Shown here: in pieces, positions 1 through 5,997 of the stretch
How positions within the stretch are numbered: position 1 is the stretch's first letter
Layout: each line of letters opens with the position of its first letter
Origin: RGIG8767 sp964386235
GTDB lineage: Bacteria > Bacillota > Clostridia > Lachnospirales > Lachnospiraceae
Direction: 5' to 3'
Length of the DNA stretch: 17,181 nucleotides
NCBI GenBank assembly: GCA_964386235.1
Contig: CAYLSH010000040.1
Coordinates: forward strand, 1-17,181
Notes under the pieces: generated by a model
Database searches by the model: none
Told to the model about the DNA's origin: nothing
What the model saw: only the letters and a program-made list of their open reading frames with translations
Made by a program: the position numbers and the translations under genes

Positions 1-1
1 G

Positions 2-790
2 GGTATTCTTACCGTTGGTGTTGTAACAAAGCCCTTCCGTTTTGAAGCAAGAGCAAGAATGACCAATGCCCTCGCCGGAATTGAAAAATTAAAAGGCAAT
101 GTGGATACGCTTATCGTAATCCCGAATGATAAATTATTAGAGATTGTAGACCGCAGAACTACGATGCCGGAAGCATTAAAGAAAGCGGATGAAGTATTAC
201 AGCAGGCTGTACAGGGTATTACGGACCTGATCAATGTACCCGCCGTTATCAATCTTGACTTTGCGGATGTACAGACTGTTATGCGCGGCAAAGGTGTGGC
301 TCATATCGGTATTGGTGCCGGTAAGGGTGACGATAAAGCGATCGAAGCCATCAAGATGGCTGTGGAATCTCCGTTATTAGAGACCACGATCAAAGGTGCT
401 ACTGATGTTATCATCAATGTATCCGGTGATATTTCCATGTACGATGCGGATGATGCTGCTAATTATGTACAGCAGATTGCAGGAGAGGATATCAATATTA
501 TCTTCGGCGCAATGTATGACGATTCACAGCCGGATACCTGCAAGATCACAGTGATCGCAACCGGACTTGATGACAACCCTATGCCAAACAGACCGGGAGC
601 ACTGGGCAGTTTCGGAAAAGGACCGATGGCAGGAGCCAGAAGTGTGGTACCACCCAAGGTTGGTCAGCCGGGCATGCCGGTTACCCAGCGTGAAGGCGTT
701 CGTCAGGTAAGCATCCAGCGTCCTGCGGACATCAAGAGCAAGGTGGAAGAGAATCAGTTAAAGATTCCGGAATTCCTTCAGAAAAAATAA
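2..790 (+). CDS. ftsZ: Cell division protein FtsZ, 3' part (5' end outside window)
   Basis: Tubulin-like GTPase that polymerises into the cytokinetic Z-ring. The reading frame is open from base 2, and the residues before the first Met (GILTVGVVTKPF, then FEARARM) are typical FtsZ, so the gene starts upstream of the window and about 262 codons are visible. The T7 synergy loop NLDFADVQTVM, the following G-rich segment (GKGVAHIGIGAGKGDD) and the Asp-rich ISMYDADDAANYV region are all present. After a Pro/Gly-rich linker of low conservation the protein ends in KIPEFLQKK, which matches the C-terminal peptide that binds FtsA/SepF-type partners. The N-terminal GTP-binding GGGTGTG motif lies outside the window. 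ftsZ immediately upstream of the spoIIG locus is the classic Firmicutes order. Nothing looks broken. Confidence 0.97.
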   Translation, partial: GILTVGVVTKPFRFEARARMTNALAGIEKLKGNVDTLIVIPNDKLLEIVDRRTTMPEALKKADEVLQQAVQGITDLINVPAVINLDFADVQTVMRGKGVAHIGIGAGKGDDKAIEAIKMAVESPLLETTIKGATDVIINVSGDISMYDADDAANYVQQIAGEDINIIFGAMYDDSQPDTCKITVIATGLDDNPMPNRPGALGSFGKGPMAGARSVVPPKVGQPGMPVTQREGVRQVSIQRPADIKSKVEENQLKIPEFLQKK

Positions 791-791
791 T

Positions 792-832
792 ACGCAATGT
801 CGCTTTGCGTCGCAATTTTGCAATGTAATTGC
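792..832. repeat. Cluster of short inverted repeats between ftsZ and spoIIGA
   Basis: Three small palindromes lie back to back: ACGCAA/TTGCGT around a TGTCGCT loop (792-810), TTGCG-T-CGCAA (805-815) and GCAAT-GTA-ATTGC (820-832). The first two are mutually exclusive. They could form a weak ftsZ terminator (followed only by AATTTTG), or be protein sites upstream of the spoIIGA promoter. TGTCGCT at 798-804 resembles a degenerate Spo0A box and sits about 90 bases upstream of the predicted transcription start. The assignment is uncertain. Confidence 0.35.
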
Positions 833-848
833 TCACAATTACACATTC

Positions 849-883
849 TTTTGACAAATTATTTTGCCTCATCTCCGTATACT
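849..883 (+). promoter_or_regulatory. spoIIGA promoter with Spo0A box and 21-base spacer
   Basis: A consensus -35 TTGACA (851-856) and a -10 TATACT (878-883) are separated by 21 bases instead of the usual 17. The -35 lies inside TTTTGACAAAT, whose complement ATTTGTCAAAA fits the Spo0A-box consensus TTTGTCRAAA. The Bacillus subtilis spoIIG promoter is known for exactly this arrangement: SigmaA-type elements spaced about 22 bp apart, with Spo0A~P bound next to the -35. Transcription would start near 890, leaving a leader of roughly 18 bases before spoIIGA. Confidence 0.75.
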
Positions 884-893
884 GTAATCGTAC

Positions 894-901
894 AGGAGGT
901 G
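894..901 (+). promoter_or_regulatory. Shine-Dalgarno of spoIIGA that decides its start
   Basis: AGGAGGTG is a near-perfect anti-16S match. Six bases after it comes ATC (908-910). No ATG, GTG or TTG lies at 5-10 bases downstream in any frame. The in-frame GTG at 899 overlaps the Shine-Dalgarno itself and cannot use it. Confidence 0.7.
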
Positions 902-907
902 AGGCAA

Positions 908-1729
908 ATCTATTATCAGATACATATAGAACCCTTCTTTCTGATAAACCTCATTTTGTTATATAGCACCTGGAATATAAGTACGTCGATCCTTTCTGTT
1001 TCTGTCACGCAAAAAAGGATAATACGTGTTTCCCTAATGGGTGCTGCAATTAACTGCCTGTTTCTTTTTGCCCCTATCCGGTTGTGGTACCGCCTGTTTT
1101 TTGGCGCAGTGGTGTCACTAGTGATCGGCATGAAACTGTTGTTTGCCGGATACCGGAGGAAAGGAAAAGTCCTGTTTGTTGTGTCTTTAACCGGCATTAT
1201 GACAGGAGCGTGCATCGGCTTGCTGCAAAAATGGCAGTTGGTAAAAGAACTGTCCCCAATTGGAATTTCTGTGCTTCTGTTGCTTCTGTCCACAGGTACG
1301 GGAATTATCAAACAAAGATTTTTTGTAAAAAAACAAGGTCCCTTCTATCCGGTTATTCTGGTGCAGGATGGGAGAACGATCCGGATGCTTGCACTGTTGG
1401 ATACCGGAAACGGACTGATAGAACCGATCAGTAAAAAGCCGGTTTGTCTGGTGGAAAAGAAATTTTTGGAAGAAAACATGGCAAAGGAGGGAGGACGAAT
1501 AGAGTTTCATCCACATAAATTCCGTGTAATTCCCTATCATAGTGTGGGGAAGGAAAACGGAATCTTAAGGGGATATGAAATGGATCGTCTGATCATTGAT
1601 ACAGACGAAAGAAGGATCATGGTGGAAAAACCCATGATCGGGATCATTGAGGGAAGAGTAAGTGTGAACGGCACTTACCGGATGATCCTGCAACCGGAAT
1701 TACTTGTAGAAGGAGAGAAAAAAGAATGA
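908..1729 (+). CDS. spoIIGA: Sporulation sigma-E factor processing peptidase SpoIIGA
   Basis: Membrane aspartic protease of the sporulating mother cell that removes the pro-sequence of pro-SigmaE after a signal from the forespore. About 273 residues: an N-terminal half of about five hydrophobic segments and a soluble C-terminal half carrying the catalytic LLDTGNG motif (Asp about residue 165). The family has a single D-T-G per chain and is thought to work as a dimer. The longer open frame beginning with ATG at 797 is rejected because that ATG lies upstream of the promoter and encodes residues unlike the family. Family members, as I recall them, begin with a Met followed by YY-I/V-like residues, which aligns the initiator with the ATC at 908, six bases after AGGAGGTG. 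The nearest in-frame canonical alternative is GTG at 899, which has no usable ribosome site. The stop overlaps the sigE start by four bases (ATGA), implying coupled translation. Confidence 0.9.
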   Translation: MYYQIHIEPFFLINLILLYSTWNISTSILSVSVTQKRIIRVSLMGAAINCLFLFAPIRLWYRLFFGAVVSLVIGMKLLFAGYRRKGKVLFVVSLTGIMTGACIGLLQKWQLVKELSPIGISVLLLLLSTGTGIIKQRFFVKKQGPFYPVILVQDGRTIRMLALLDTGNGLIEPISKKPVCLVEKKFLEENMAKEGGRIEFHPHKFRVIPYHSVGKENGILRGYEMDRLIIDTDERRIMVEKPMIGIIEGRVSVNGTYRMILQPELLVEGEKKE

Positions 1730-2469
1730 TATTGAAAATGACATTGCCCGGAAATATGCAGATGAAATTTACCCATCGGGAATCCGGATTATTTATGATG
1801 AAACAGGGAGATATTCATTATATCGGCGGAACGGAGGTGCTGCCGCCACCGCTTCCGGCGGACAAAGAATCCGAGATGATACAGAGCCTGATTGCAGAGG
1901 ATGATCAGGAGGCCAGAGCCGGTCTGATCGAACATAATCTGCGGTTGGTCGTATACATAGCCAAAAAGTTTGACAATACGGGCGTAGGCGTGGAAGATCT
2001 GATTTCCATCGGCACCATTGGTCTGATCAAATCCGTGAACACATATAATCCGGGAAAAAATATCAAGCTGGCAACCTATGCGTCACGATGCATAGAAAAT
2101 GAGATTCTGATGTATCTGCGTCGAAATAATAAGACCAAACTGGAAGTGTCCATAGACGAACCGTTAAACGTGGACTGGGACGGAAATGAACTTCTTTTAT
2201 CCGATATTCTGGGAACGGATGAGGATGTAATCTACAAAGATCTGGAAAATGAGGTGGAACGAAACCTGCTGGGGAATGCAATTGATAAACTTTCCGAACG
2301 GGAAAAAACGATCATTAATCTGCGCTTTGGATTGAATAATAAAAACGGAGAAGAAATGACACAAAAAGAGGTGGCAACCCTGCTTGGAATATCCCAATCC
2401 TATATTTCCAGACTGGAAAAAAAGATCATGAAACGACTGAAAAAAGAAATTAAGAGTTGTGTCAGTTAG
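1726..2469 (+). CDS. sigE: RNA polymerase sporulation sigma factor SigE (pro-SigmaE)
   Basis: First mother-cell-specific sigma factor, made as an inactive precursor. 247 residues. The N-terminal pro-region (about 30 residues, rich in Met and Lys) runs into HYIGGTEVLPPPLP, which matches the YIGGSEALPPPL segment around the processing site of B. subtilis pro-SigmaE. Then follow region 2 (NLRLVVYIAKKF; GVEDLISIGTIGLIKSVNTY; KLATYASRCIENEI), region 3, and a region 4 helix-turn-helix near the C-terminus (TQKEVATLLGISQSYISRLE). GAAGGAG lies upstream of the ATG, inside spoIIGA. The substrate-protease gene pair is the standard spoIIG operon. Confidence 0.97.
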   Translation: MILKMTLPGNMQMKFTHRESGLFMMKQGDIHYIGGTEVLPPPLPADKESEMIQSLIAEDDQEARAGLIEHNLRLVVYIAKKFDNTGVGVEDLISIGTIGLIKSVNTYNPGKNIKLATYASRCIENEILMYLRRNNKTKLEVSIDEPLNVDWDGNELLLSDILGTDEDVIYKDLENEVERNLLGNAIDKLSEREKTIINLRFGLNNKNGEEMTQKEVATLLGISQSYISRLEKKIMKRLKKEIKSCVS

Positions 2470-2485
2470 TTAAGTGTGATAAACT
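2457..2485 (+). promoter_or_regulatory. Candidate SigmaA promoter for the riboswitch transcript
   Basis: TTGTGT (2457-2462), a 17-base spacer, then TAAACT (2480-2485) preceded by TGA, forming an extended -10 (TGnTAAACT). It overlaps the last codons of sigE and would start transcription near 2492, about 20 bases before the riboswitch. The -35 is weak (3 of 6 matches). Confidence 0.4.
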
Positions 2486-2510
2486 CTGATTGCGTCAAGA
2501 TAGATAATGA

Positions 2511-2712
2511 ACATAGCAGGTGTCAGATCGCAGGATCCGGTGAAAAGGGAAATGGGTGAAAATCCCATACGAACTCGTCGCTGTAAGAGAGGAATCTGTT
2601 TTGGGATGGTCGTAGGATCATCTGATAAGTCACTGGTATATCCGGGAAGGCAAAAACAGGTTATGATACTCAAGTCAGAAGACCTGCCTGCTGTGGGTAC
2701 AGATAACCACGA
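2511..2712 (+). promoter_or_regulatory. Cobalamin (B12) riboswitch
   Basis: The ordered conserved elements of the cobalamin aptamer are visible: GCAGGTGTC (about 2517), GGTGAAAAGGGAA (about 2537), GGGTGAAAATCCC (about 2553), TCGCTGTAAG (about 2578), GTCACTGG with CCGGGAAGGC (about 2629-2651), and the B12-box-like AGTCAGAAGACCTGCC (about 2674-2689). The orientation is plus, pointing at the DUF4430 and S-component genes. By family knowledge, binding of adenosyl- or other cobalamin lowers expression of downstream uptake or biosynthesis genes. The outer boundaries are approximate. Confidence 0.92.
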
Positions 2713-2736
2713 GTAATTGGTTTGTACGGACAGAAT

Positions 2737-2779
2737 CGGTAGGGACCCCGTCGTAAGAAGGGGGACCGGCCTTTGTTTT
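2737..2779 (+). terminator. Possible expression-platform hairpin after the riboswitch
   Basis: CGGT and CCCC (2737-2749, with a five-base AGGGA bulge) can pair with GGGG and ACCG (2761-2768) around a GTCGTAAGAAG loop. GCCTTTGTTTTG follows as an interrupted T-tract. The stem is only 8 bp, so this is a candidate terminator, not a firm one. Confidence 0.35.
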
Positions 2780-2788
2780 GTGTGTAAA

Positions 2789-2821
2789 AGACCTTTTATC
2801 CTATGGTAAGAGGTCTATTTT
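2789..2821 (+). terminator. Hairpin just upstream of the DUF4430 gene
   Basis: AGACCTTTTA (2789-2798) pairs with TAAGAGGTCT (2807-2816) over ten base pairs including one G-T, with an eight-base loop. ATTTTG follows. It sits 20 bases before the ribosome site (AAAGGAG, 2836-2842), so it can act as the riboswitch's terminator or as an end structure influencing translation. Confidence 0.5.
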
Positions 2822-2851
2822 GATGCAAAAAAGACAAAGGAGATATGAAAA

Positions 2852-3277
2852 ATGAGTAAAGAACAGAAGAACAAAAAAGTAAGGATTGGTATTGGTGTAG
2901 GCTGTCTTGTTGTACTGCTTGCAGTTTTAGCGGTTGTGTACAGCGTATTTGGTGCAAAACCGGTAGCCGGTACGAAGGACATCACGATTGAAGTTGTAAA
3001 CAAGGAAGCAGAATCGACACTTTATGAACTCTCCACAGATGCGGAATTCTTAAGACAGGCAATGGAAGAAGCGGATGGCCTTACTTTTAGCGGTGCGGAA
3101 AGTGAATACGGCATGATGGTGGACACCGTAAACGGAGAAACCGCTGACTACAGTGTGGACGGATCTTATTGGAGTTTTTATGTAAATGAAGAATACTGCA
3201 ATTATGGTATTGATTCACAGCCGGTTTTGGATGGAGATGCTTTCCGGATCGTGTATACGACGAATACAGCAGAGTAA
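2852..3277 (+). CDS. Membrane-anchored DUF4430 protein, probable B12-uptake component
   Basis: 141 residues. A cytoplasmic basic N-terminus (to about residue 11) and one hydrophobic helix (about 12-33) are followed by an extracytoplasmic DUF4430 domain. Its hallmark DGSYWSFYVNEEY, GID and PVLDGDAFRIVYT segments occupy about residues 103-137. DUF4430 resembles the C-terminal ligand-binding domain of vertebrate cobalamin carriers (established fold relation). There is no lipobox Cys, so anchoring is probably by the uncleaved helix. The start at 2852 is nine bases after AAAGGAG. A closer ATG at 2845 opens only a four-codon frame. The TAATG overlap with the next gene suggests coupled translation. 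The riboswitch upstream supports a role in presenting cobalamin to the neighbouring S component. The substrate is inferred, not seen. Confidence 0.85.
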   Translation: MSKEQKNKKVRIGIGVGCLVVLLAVLAVVYSVFGAKPVAGTKDITIEVVNKEAESTLYELSTDAEFLRQAMEEADGLTFSGAESEYGMMVDTVNGETADYSVDGSYWSFYVNEEYCNYGIDSQPVLDGDAFRIVYTTNTAE

Positions 3278-3825
3278 TGAAGGAAACGAAACGAAAATCA
3301 CCGCTTACCATTTATGATATTGCCCTGATCGGAATGATGGTGGCAGTGGTGGAAGTCTGTAAACTGACCTTGCTCGGACTTCCCAATATAGAACTGACAA
3401 CGTTCTGGATCATTATGTTTACCCTGTATTTTGGAAACCGCGTCTTTTATATGATTCCGGTTTTTATCCTGGTGGAAGGAGCCATGTTTGGTATACAGCT
3501 CTGGTGGATCATGTATCTGTATATGTGGCCGTCACTGGCACTGATCACCAAAAGATTCAAAAATTCTGATTCGGTATGGACTTTTAGTATCCTTTCCGGG
3601 ATGTTTGGTTTGTTGTTTGGTTTTTTTTGTGCCATTCCCTATGTCGTGATCGGCACGGTGGACGGCAATATTATAAACGGACTCTACGCCGGATTTACCT
3701 GGTGGGTAGCCGGGATCCCATGGGACATGGTTCATGGAGTGGGAAACTTCGTGTTGATGTTTGTTTTATACCGGCCGGTTAGAAATATAATGAATAAATT
3801 ACCAAATATCAGGACATTCTCTTAA
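3277..3825 (+). CDS. ECF transporter S component, probably for cobalamin
   Basis: 182 residues with about five to six hydrophobic helices and the small size typical of substrate-binding S components of energy-coupling-factor transporters. The GLPNIEL segment (about residues 34-40) followed by TTFWIIMFTLYFG recalls the substrate-binding loop region of this superfamily. No ATPase (EcfA) or T subunit is nearby, so this would be a group II system sharing a module encoded elsewhere. B12 specificity is inferred from the riboswitch and DUF4430 partner; CblT/CbrT-type S components are the closest functional analogues. It begins on the last base of the upstream stop (TAATG) and has no good ribosome site of its own. 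sigG follows after 28 bases with no visible terminator. Confidence 0.85.
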   Translation: MKETKRKSPLTIYDIALIGMMVAVVEVCKLTLLGLPNIELTTFWIIMFTLYFGNRVFYMIPVFILVEGAMFGIQLWWIMYLYMWPSLALITKRFKNSDSVWTFSILSGMFGLLFGFFCAIPYVVIGTVDGNIINGLYAGFTWWVAGIPWDMVHGVGNFVLMFVLYRPVRNIMNKLPNIRTFS

Positions 3826-3853
3826 TAGCAAAAGCAATTAGGAGGATGAAAAA

Positions 3854-4642
3854 ATGGCACAGGGCAAAGTAGAAATATGTGGTGTTAATACAGCAAAGCT
3901 TCCGCTTCTGAAATCATCAGAGCAGGAAGCTTTTTTTACCCGTATCAAGCAGGGGGATGAGGACGCCAGACAGCAATACATTGAAGGAAATCTGCGTCTG
4001 GTATTAAGTGTGATCCGCCGTTTTTCAAACAGCAACGAAAATGTGGACGATCTGTTTCAGATCGGCTGTATCGGGCTGATTAAGGCGATTGACAATTTTA
4101 ACACGGCAATGATGGTTAAATTTTCTACTTATGCGGTGCCCATGATCCAGGGCGAGATCAGAAGGTATCTTCGCGATGCGGGAAGCATCCGCGTCAGCCG
4201 ATCGCTGAAAGATACGGCATATAAGGCAATTTATGCAAGGGAATATATGACGAGGAAAAATGCAAAAGAGCCGACGATCAACGAGATTGCAGAGGAGATC
4301 GGCATTTCCCCGGAGGATATTCTGTATGCGCTCGATGCGATCCAGAGTCCCATGAGTCTGTATGATCCGGTGTATACGGATGGCGGGGATACCCTTTATG
4401 TGATGGATCAGGTCAGTGATAAGAAAAATAAGGAAGAACTCTGGGTGGAAAACATTTCGTTAGGAGAAGCCATGAAGAAGTTAAGTCCAAGGGAAAAGGA
4501 GATTATCAACCTGCGTTTTTTTGAGGGGAAAACGCAGATGGAGGTGGCGGATATGATCGACATTTCACAGGCACAGGTCAGTCGTCTGGAAAAAAATGCC
4601 CTGCGCATTATGCGGAATTATTTGCGGGATGATGACATATAA
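3854..4642 (+). CDS. sigG: RNA polymerase sporulation sigma factor SigG
   Basis: Late forespore sigma factor that transcribes spore DNA-protection and germination genes. 262 residues, matching the usual length of about 260. It opens with KVEICGVNTAKLPLLK, which is diagnostic for SigmaG and interacts with anti-sigma factors. Region 2 (NLRLVLSVIRRF; VDDLFQIGCIGLIKAIDNF; KFSTYAVPMIQGEIRRYLRD), region 3 (SRSLKDTAYKA; EPTINEIAEEIGIS) and region 4 (REKEIINLRFFEGKTQMEVADMIDISQAQVSRLE) follow in order. AGGAGG sits eight bases before the ATG. I could not find a clear SigmaF or SigmaG promoter in the short gap; it may lie within the upstream gene. Confidence 0.97.
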   Translation: MAQGKVEICGVNTAKLPLLKSSEQEAFFTRIKQGDEDARQQYIEGNLRLVLSVIRRFSNSNENVDDLFQIGCIGLIKAIDNFNTAMMVKFSTYAVPMIQGEIRRYLRDAGSIRVSRSLKDTAYKAIYAREYMTRKNAKEPTINEIAEEIGISPEDILYALDAIQSPMSLYDPVYTDGGDTLYVMDQVSDKKNKEELWVENISLGEAMKKLSPREKEIINLRFFEGKTQMEVADMIDISQAQVSRLEKNALRIMRNYLRDDDI

Positions 4643-4663
4643 TGAAAGAAAAACGGAACCGCC

Positions 4664-4891
4664 ATGCTTTTTTCAGAATTAAAAAGAAAAGAAGTCATCA
4701 GTGTAAAATGCTGCAATAAGATCGGCTTTGTAACGGATATTGATTTTGACCCCTGTTCGGGATGCATCAAAAAGATCTATGTTTCGGACAAATGCAGATG
4801 GTTTCCCAATCTGCTAAACGAACCCGAATGTTCCATTGTATTTAAGGACATCTGTCAGTTTGGACCGGATATCGTGACCGTGGACGTGTAG
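4664..4891 (+). CDS. YlmC/YmxH family sporulation-associated PRC-barrel protein
   Basis: 75-residue small protein beginning MLFSELKRKEVISV, with KIGFVTDIDFD and a CxxC-like PCSGC stretch. This is the pattern of the YlmC/YmxH family (a PRC-barrel-like fold often found just behind sigG in Clostridia). The molecular function is not established; position and family link it to sporulation. It starts 21 bases after sigG with only a weak ribosome site, so coupled expression with sigG is likely. Confidence 0.85.
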   Translation: MLFSELKRKEVISVKCCNKIGFVTDIDFDPCSGCIKKIYVSDKCRWFPNLLNEPECSIVFKDICQFGPDIVTVDV

Positions 4892-4898
4892 AATCCAG

Positions 4899-4927
4899 TT
4901 GACATAAATTTTCATATCCCATATAAT
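4899..4927 (+). promoter_or_regulatory. Perfect-consensus SigmaA promoter of nrdR
   Basis: TTGACA (4899-4904), a 17-base spacer, TATAAT (4922-4927): a full match to the vegetative consensus. Predicted transcription start near 4934, giving a leader of about 25 bases before nrdR. It lies eight bases after the ylmC stop. Confidence 0.9.
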
Positions 4928-4958
4928 GAAATGAAATAGGAAATTGGGGGTATTGGAT

Positions 4959-5411
4959 ATGAAGTGTCCATTTTGCAGCCATGAAAATACAAGAGTAATC
5001 GATTCCCGTCCGGCGGAAGAAAACAATTCCATCCGGCGAAGAAGAGTGTGTGATGAGTGTGGAAAGCGTTTTACCACTTATGAGAAGATCGAAACGATTC
5101 CCCTTATCATTATTAAGAAGGACAACAATCGTGAGACGTATGACAGATCCAAGATTGAAGCAGGAGTTCTTCGCGCGTGCCATAAGCGTCCGGTCAGCGC
5201 TAATCAGATCAACCAGTTGATCGATGAAGTGGAGACGGAGATCTTTAATATGGAAGAAAAAGAGATCCCGAGTGAAGTGATCGGAGAACTGGTCATGAAC
5301 AAACTGAAGGATTTGGAAGCCGTTGCCTATGTGCGTTTTGCTTCCGTTTATCGGGAATTTAAAGATATCAATACGTTTATGGACGAGTTAAAGAAAGTCA
5401 TATCCAAATAA
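4959..5411 (+). CDS. nrdR: Transcriptional repressor NrdR
   Basis: ATP/dATP-sensing repressor of ribonucleotide reductase genes. 150 residues, the usual length. The N-terminal zinc ribbon has C3-x2-C6 and C31-x2-C34, with the basic RRRR stretch between them. The ATP-cone domain follows (about residues 49-139, beginning PLIIIKKDNNRETYDRSKI). The conserved VAYVRFASVYREFKDI segment is present near the C-terminus. I chose ATG 4959, which gives the family's MKCPFC start and lies eight bases after GGGGG. A TTG at 4944 would add five residues with no better ribosome site. Confidence 0.96.
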   Translation: MKCPFCSHENTRVIDSRPAEENNSIRRRRVCDECGKRFTTYEKIETIPLIIIKKDNNRETYDRSKIEAGVLRACHKRPVSANQINQLIDEVETEIFNMEEKEIPSEVIGELVMNKLKDLEAVAYVRFASVYREFKDINTFMDELKKVISK

Positions 5412-5412
5412 T

Positions 5413-5447
5413 AAAAATGCCGTCTGATCTTTATCAGGCGGCGTTTT
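5413..5447 (+). terminator. Intrinsic terminator after nrdR
   Basis: GCCGTCTGAT (5419-5428) and ATCAGGCGGC (5433-5442) form a ten-base-pair stem with one G-T and a CTTT loop. AAAAA precedes it and GTTTT follows. It sits directly after the nrdR stop. Confidence 0.88.
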
Positions 5448-5470
5448 CTGCGAAAGAAACGAGGAGAGAG

Positions 5471-5977
5471 ATGTTTACGTGTTTTTATCCGGATACCTAT
5501 TATGAATCCACATATGGAATTGATTTTGAAAAATATTATGAGGAAGGCTACCGGGGGATTATTTTTGACATCGACAACACGCTGGTTCCGCATGGAGAGC
5601 CGGCGGATGCAAGAAGCATTGCCCTGTTTGAACGACTAAAGAAGATCGGATTTGACAGTACGTTATTATCCAATAATAAGGAGCAGAGGGTGGCAATGTT
5701 CAATGAACCGATCGGCGTTCATATGATCTGGAAAGCCAATAAGCCATTCCCCGACAATTACCGAAAGGCAATGGAACTGATGCAGACGAATGAAAGCAAT
5801 ACCCTGTTTGTGGGAGATCAGTTGTTTACGGATATCTGGGGAGCGAAAAAAGCAGGCATCCGGACGTTGTTGGTAAAGCCCATGAATCCGAAAGAAGAGA
5901 TCCAGATCGTGTTAAAGCGAAAACTCGAAAAGATAGTACTCTTTTTTTATTTAAAGAAGCATTCCATGGAATCGTAA
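5471..5977 (+). CDS. YqeG family HAD IIIA-type phosphatase
   Basis: 168 residues. HAD motif I is GIIFDIDNTLV (Asp33, Asp35), motif II is LLSNN (Ser67), and motif IV is VGDQLFTDIWGA (Asp116, Asp121), followed by GIRTLLVKP. This is the YqeG family, predicted phosphatases whose substrate is unsettled and which neighbour aroE in many Firmicutes. The start is ATG 5471, four bases after AGGAG. An in-frame ATG at 5417 lies within the nrdR terminator hairpin and is rejected. It is the first gene of a yqeG-aroE-aroK-aroQ run, with 20 bases to aroE. Confidence 0.9.
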   Translation: MFTCFYPDTYYESTYGIDFEKYYEEGYRGIIFDIDNTLVPHGEPADARSIALFERLKKIGFDSTLLSNNKEQRVAMFNEPIGVHMIWKANKPFPDNYRKAMELMQTNESNTLFVGDQLFTDIWGAKKAGIRTLLVKPMNPKEEIQIVLKRKLEKIVLFFYLKKHSMES

Positions 5978-5997
5978 GAAAAAAGAAGGTAAACGCA

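Noticed and set aside
797..907. N-terminal extension of the spoIIGA frame from ATG 797
   Set aside because: It spans the promoter (-35 at 851, -10 at 878), has no ribosome site, and its residues do not resemble the family.
2507..2716. 69-codon plus-strand frame between sigE and the DUF4430 gene
   Set aside because: It coincides with the conserved elements of the cobalamin riboswitch, and no protein family is recognisable.
3758..3787. Possible SigmaF promoter (GGTTAGAAAT-like -10) upstream of sigG
   Set aside because: The -10 has a mismatch, and no acceptable -35 lies at 15-16 bases, so it is not reported as a feature.
5417..5470. Upstream start for the YqeG protein
   Set aside because: The ATG lies within the nrdR terminator stem, and the ribosome site AGGAG belongs to ATG 5471.
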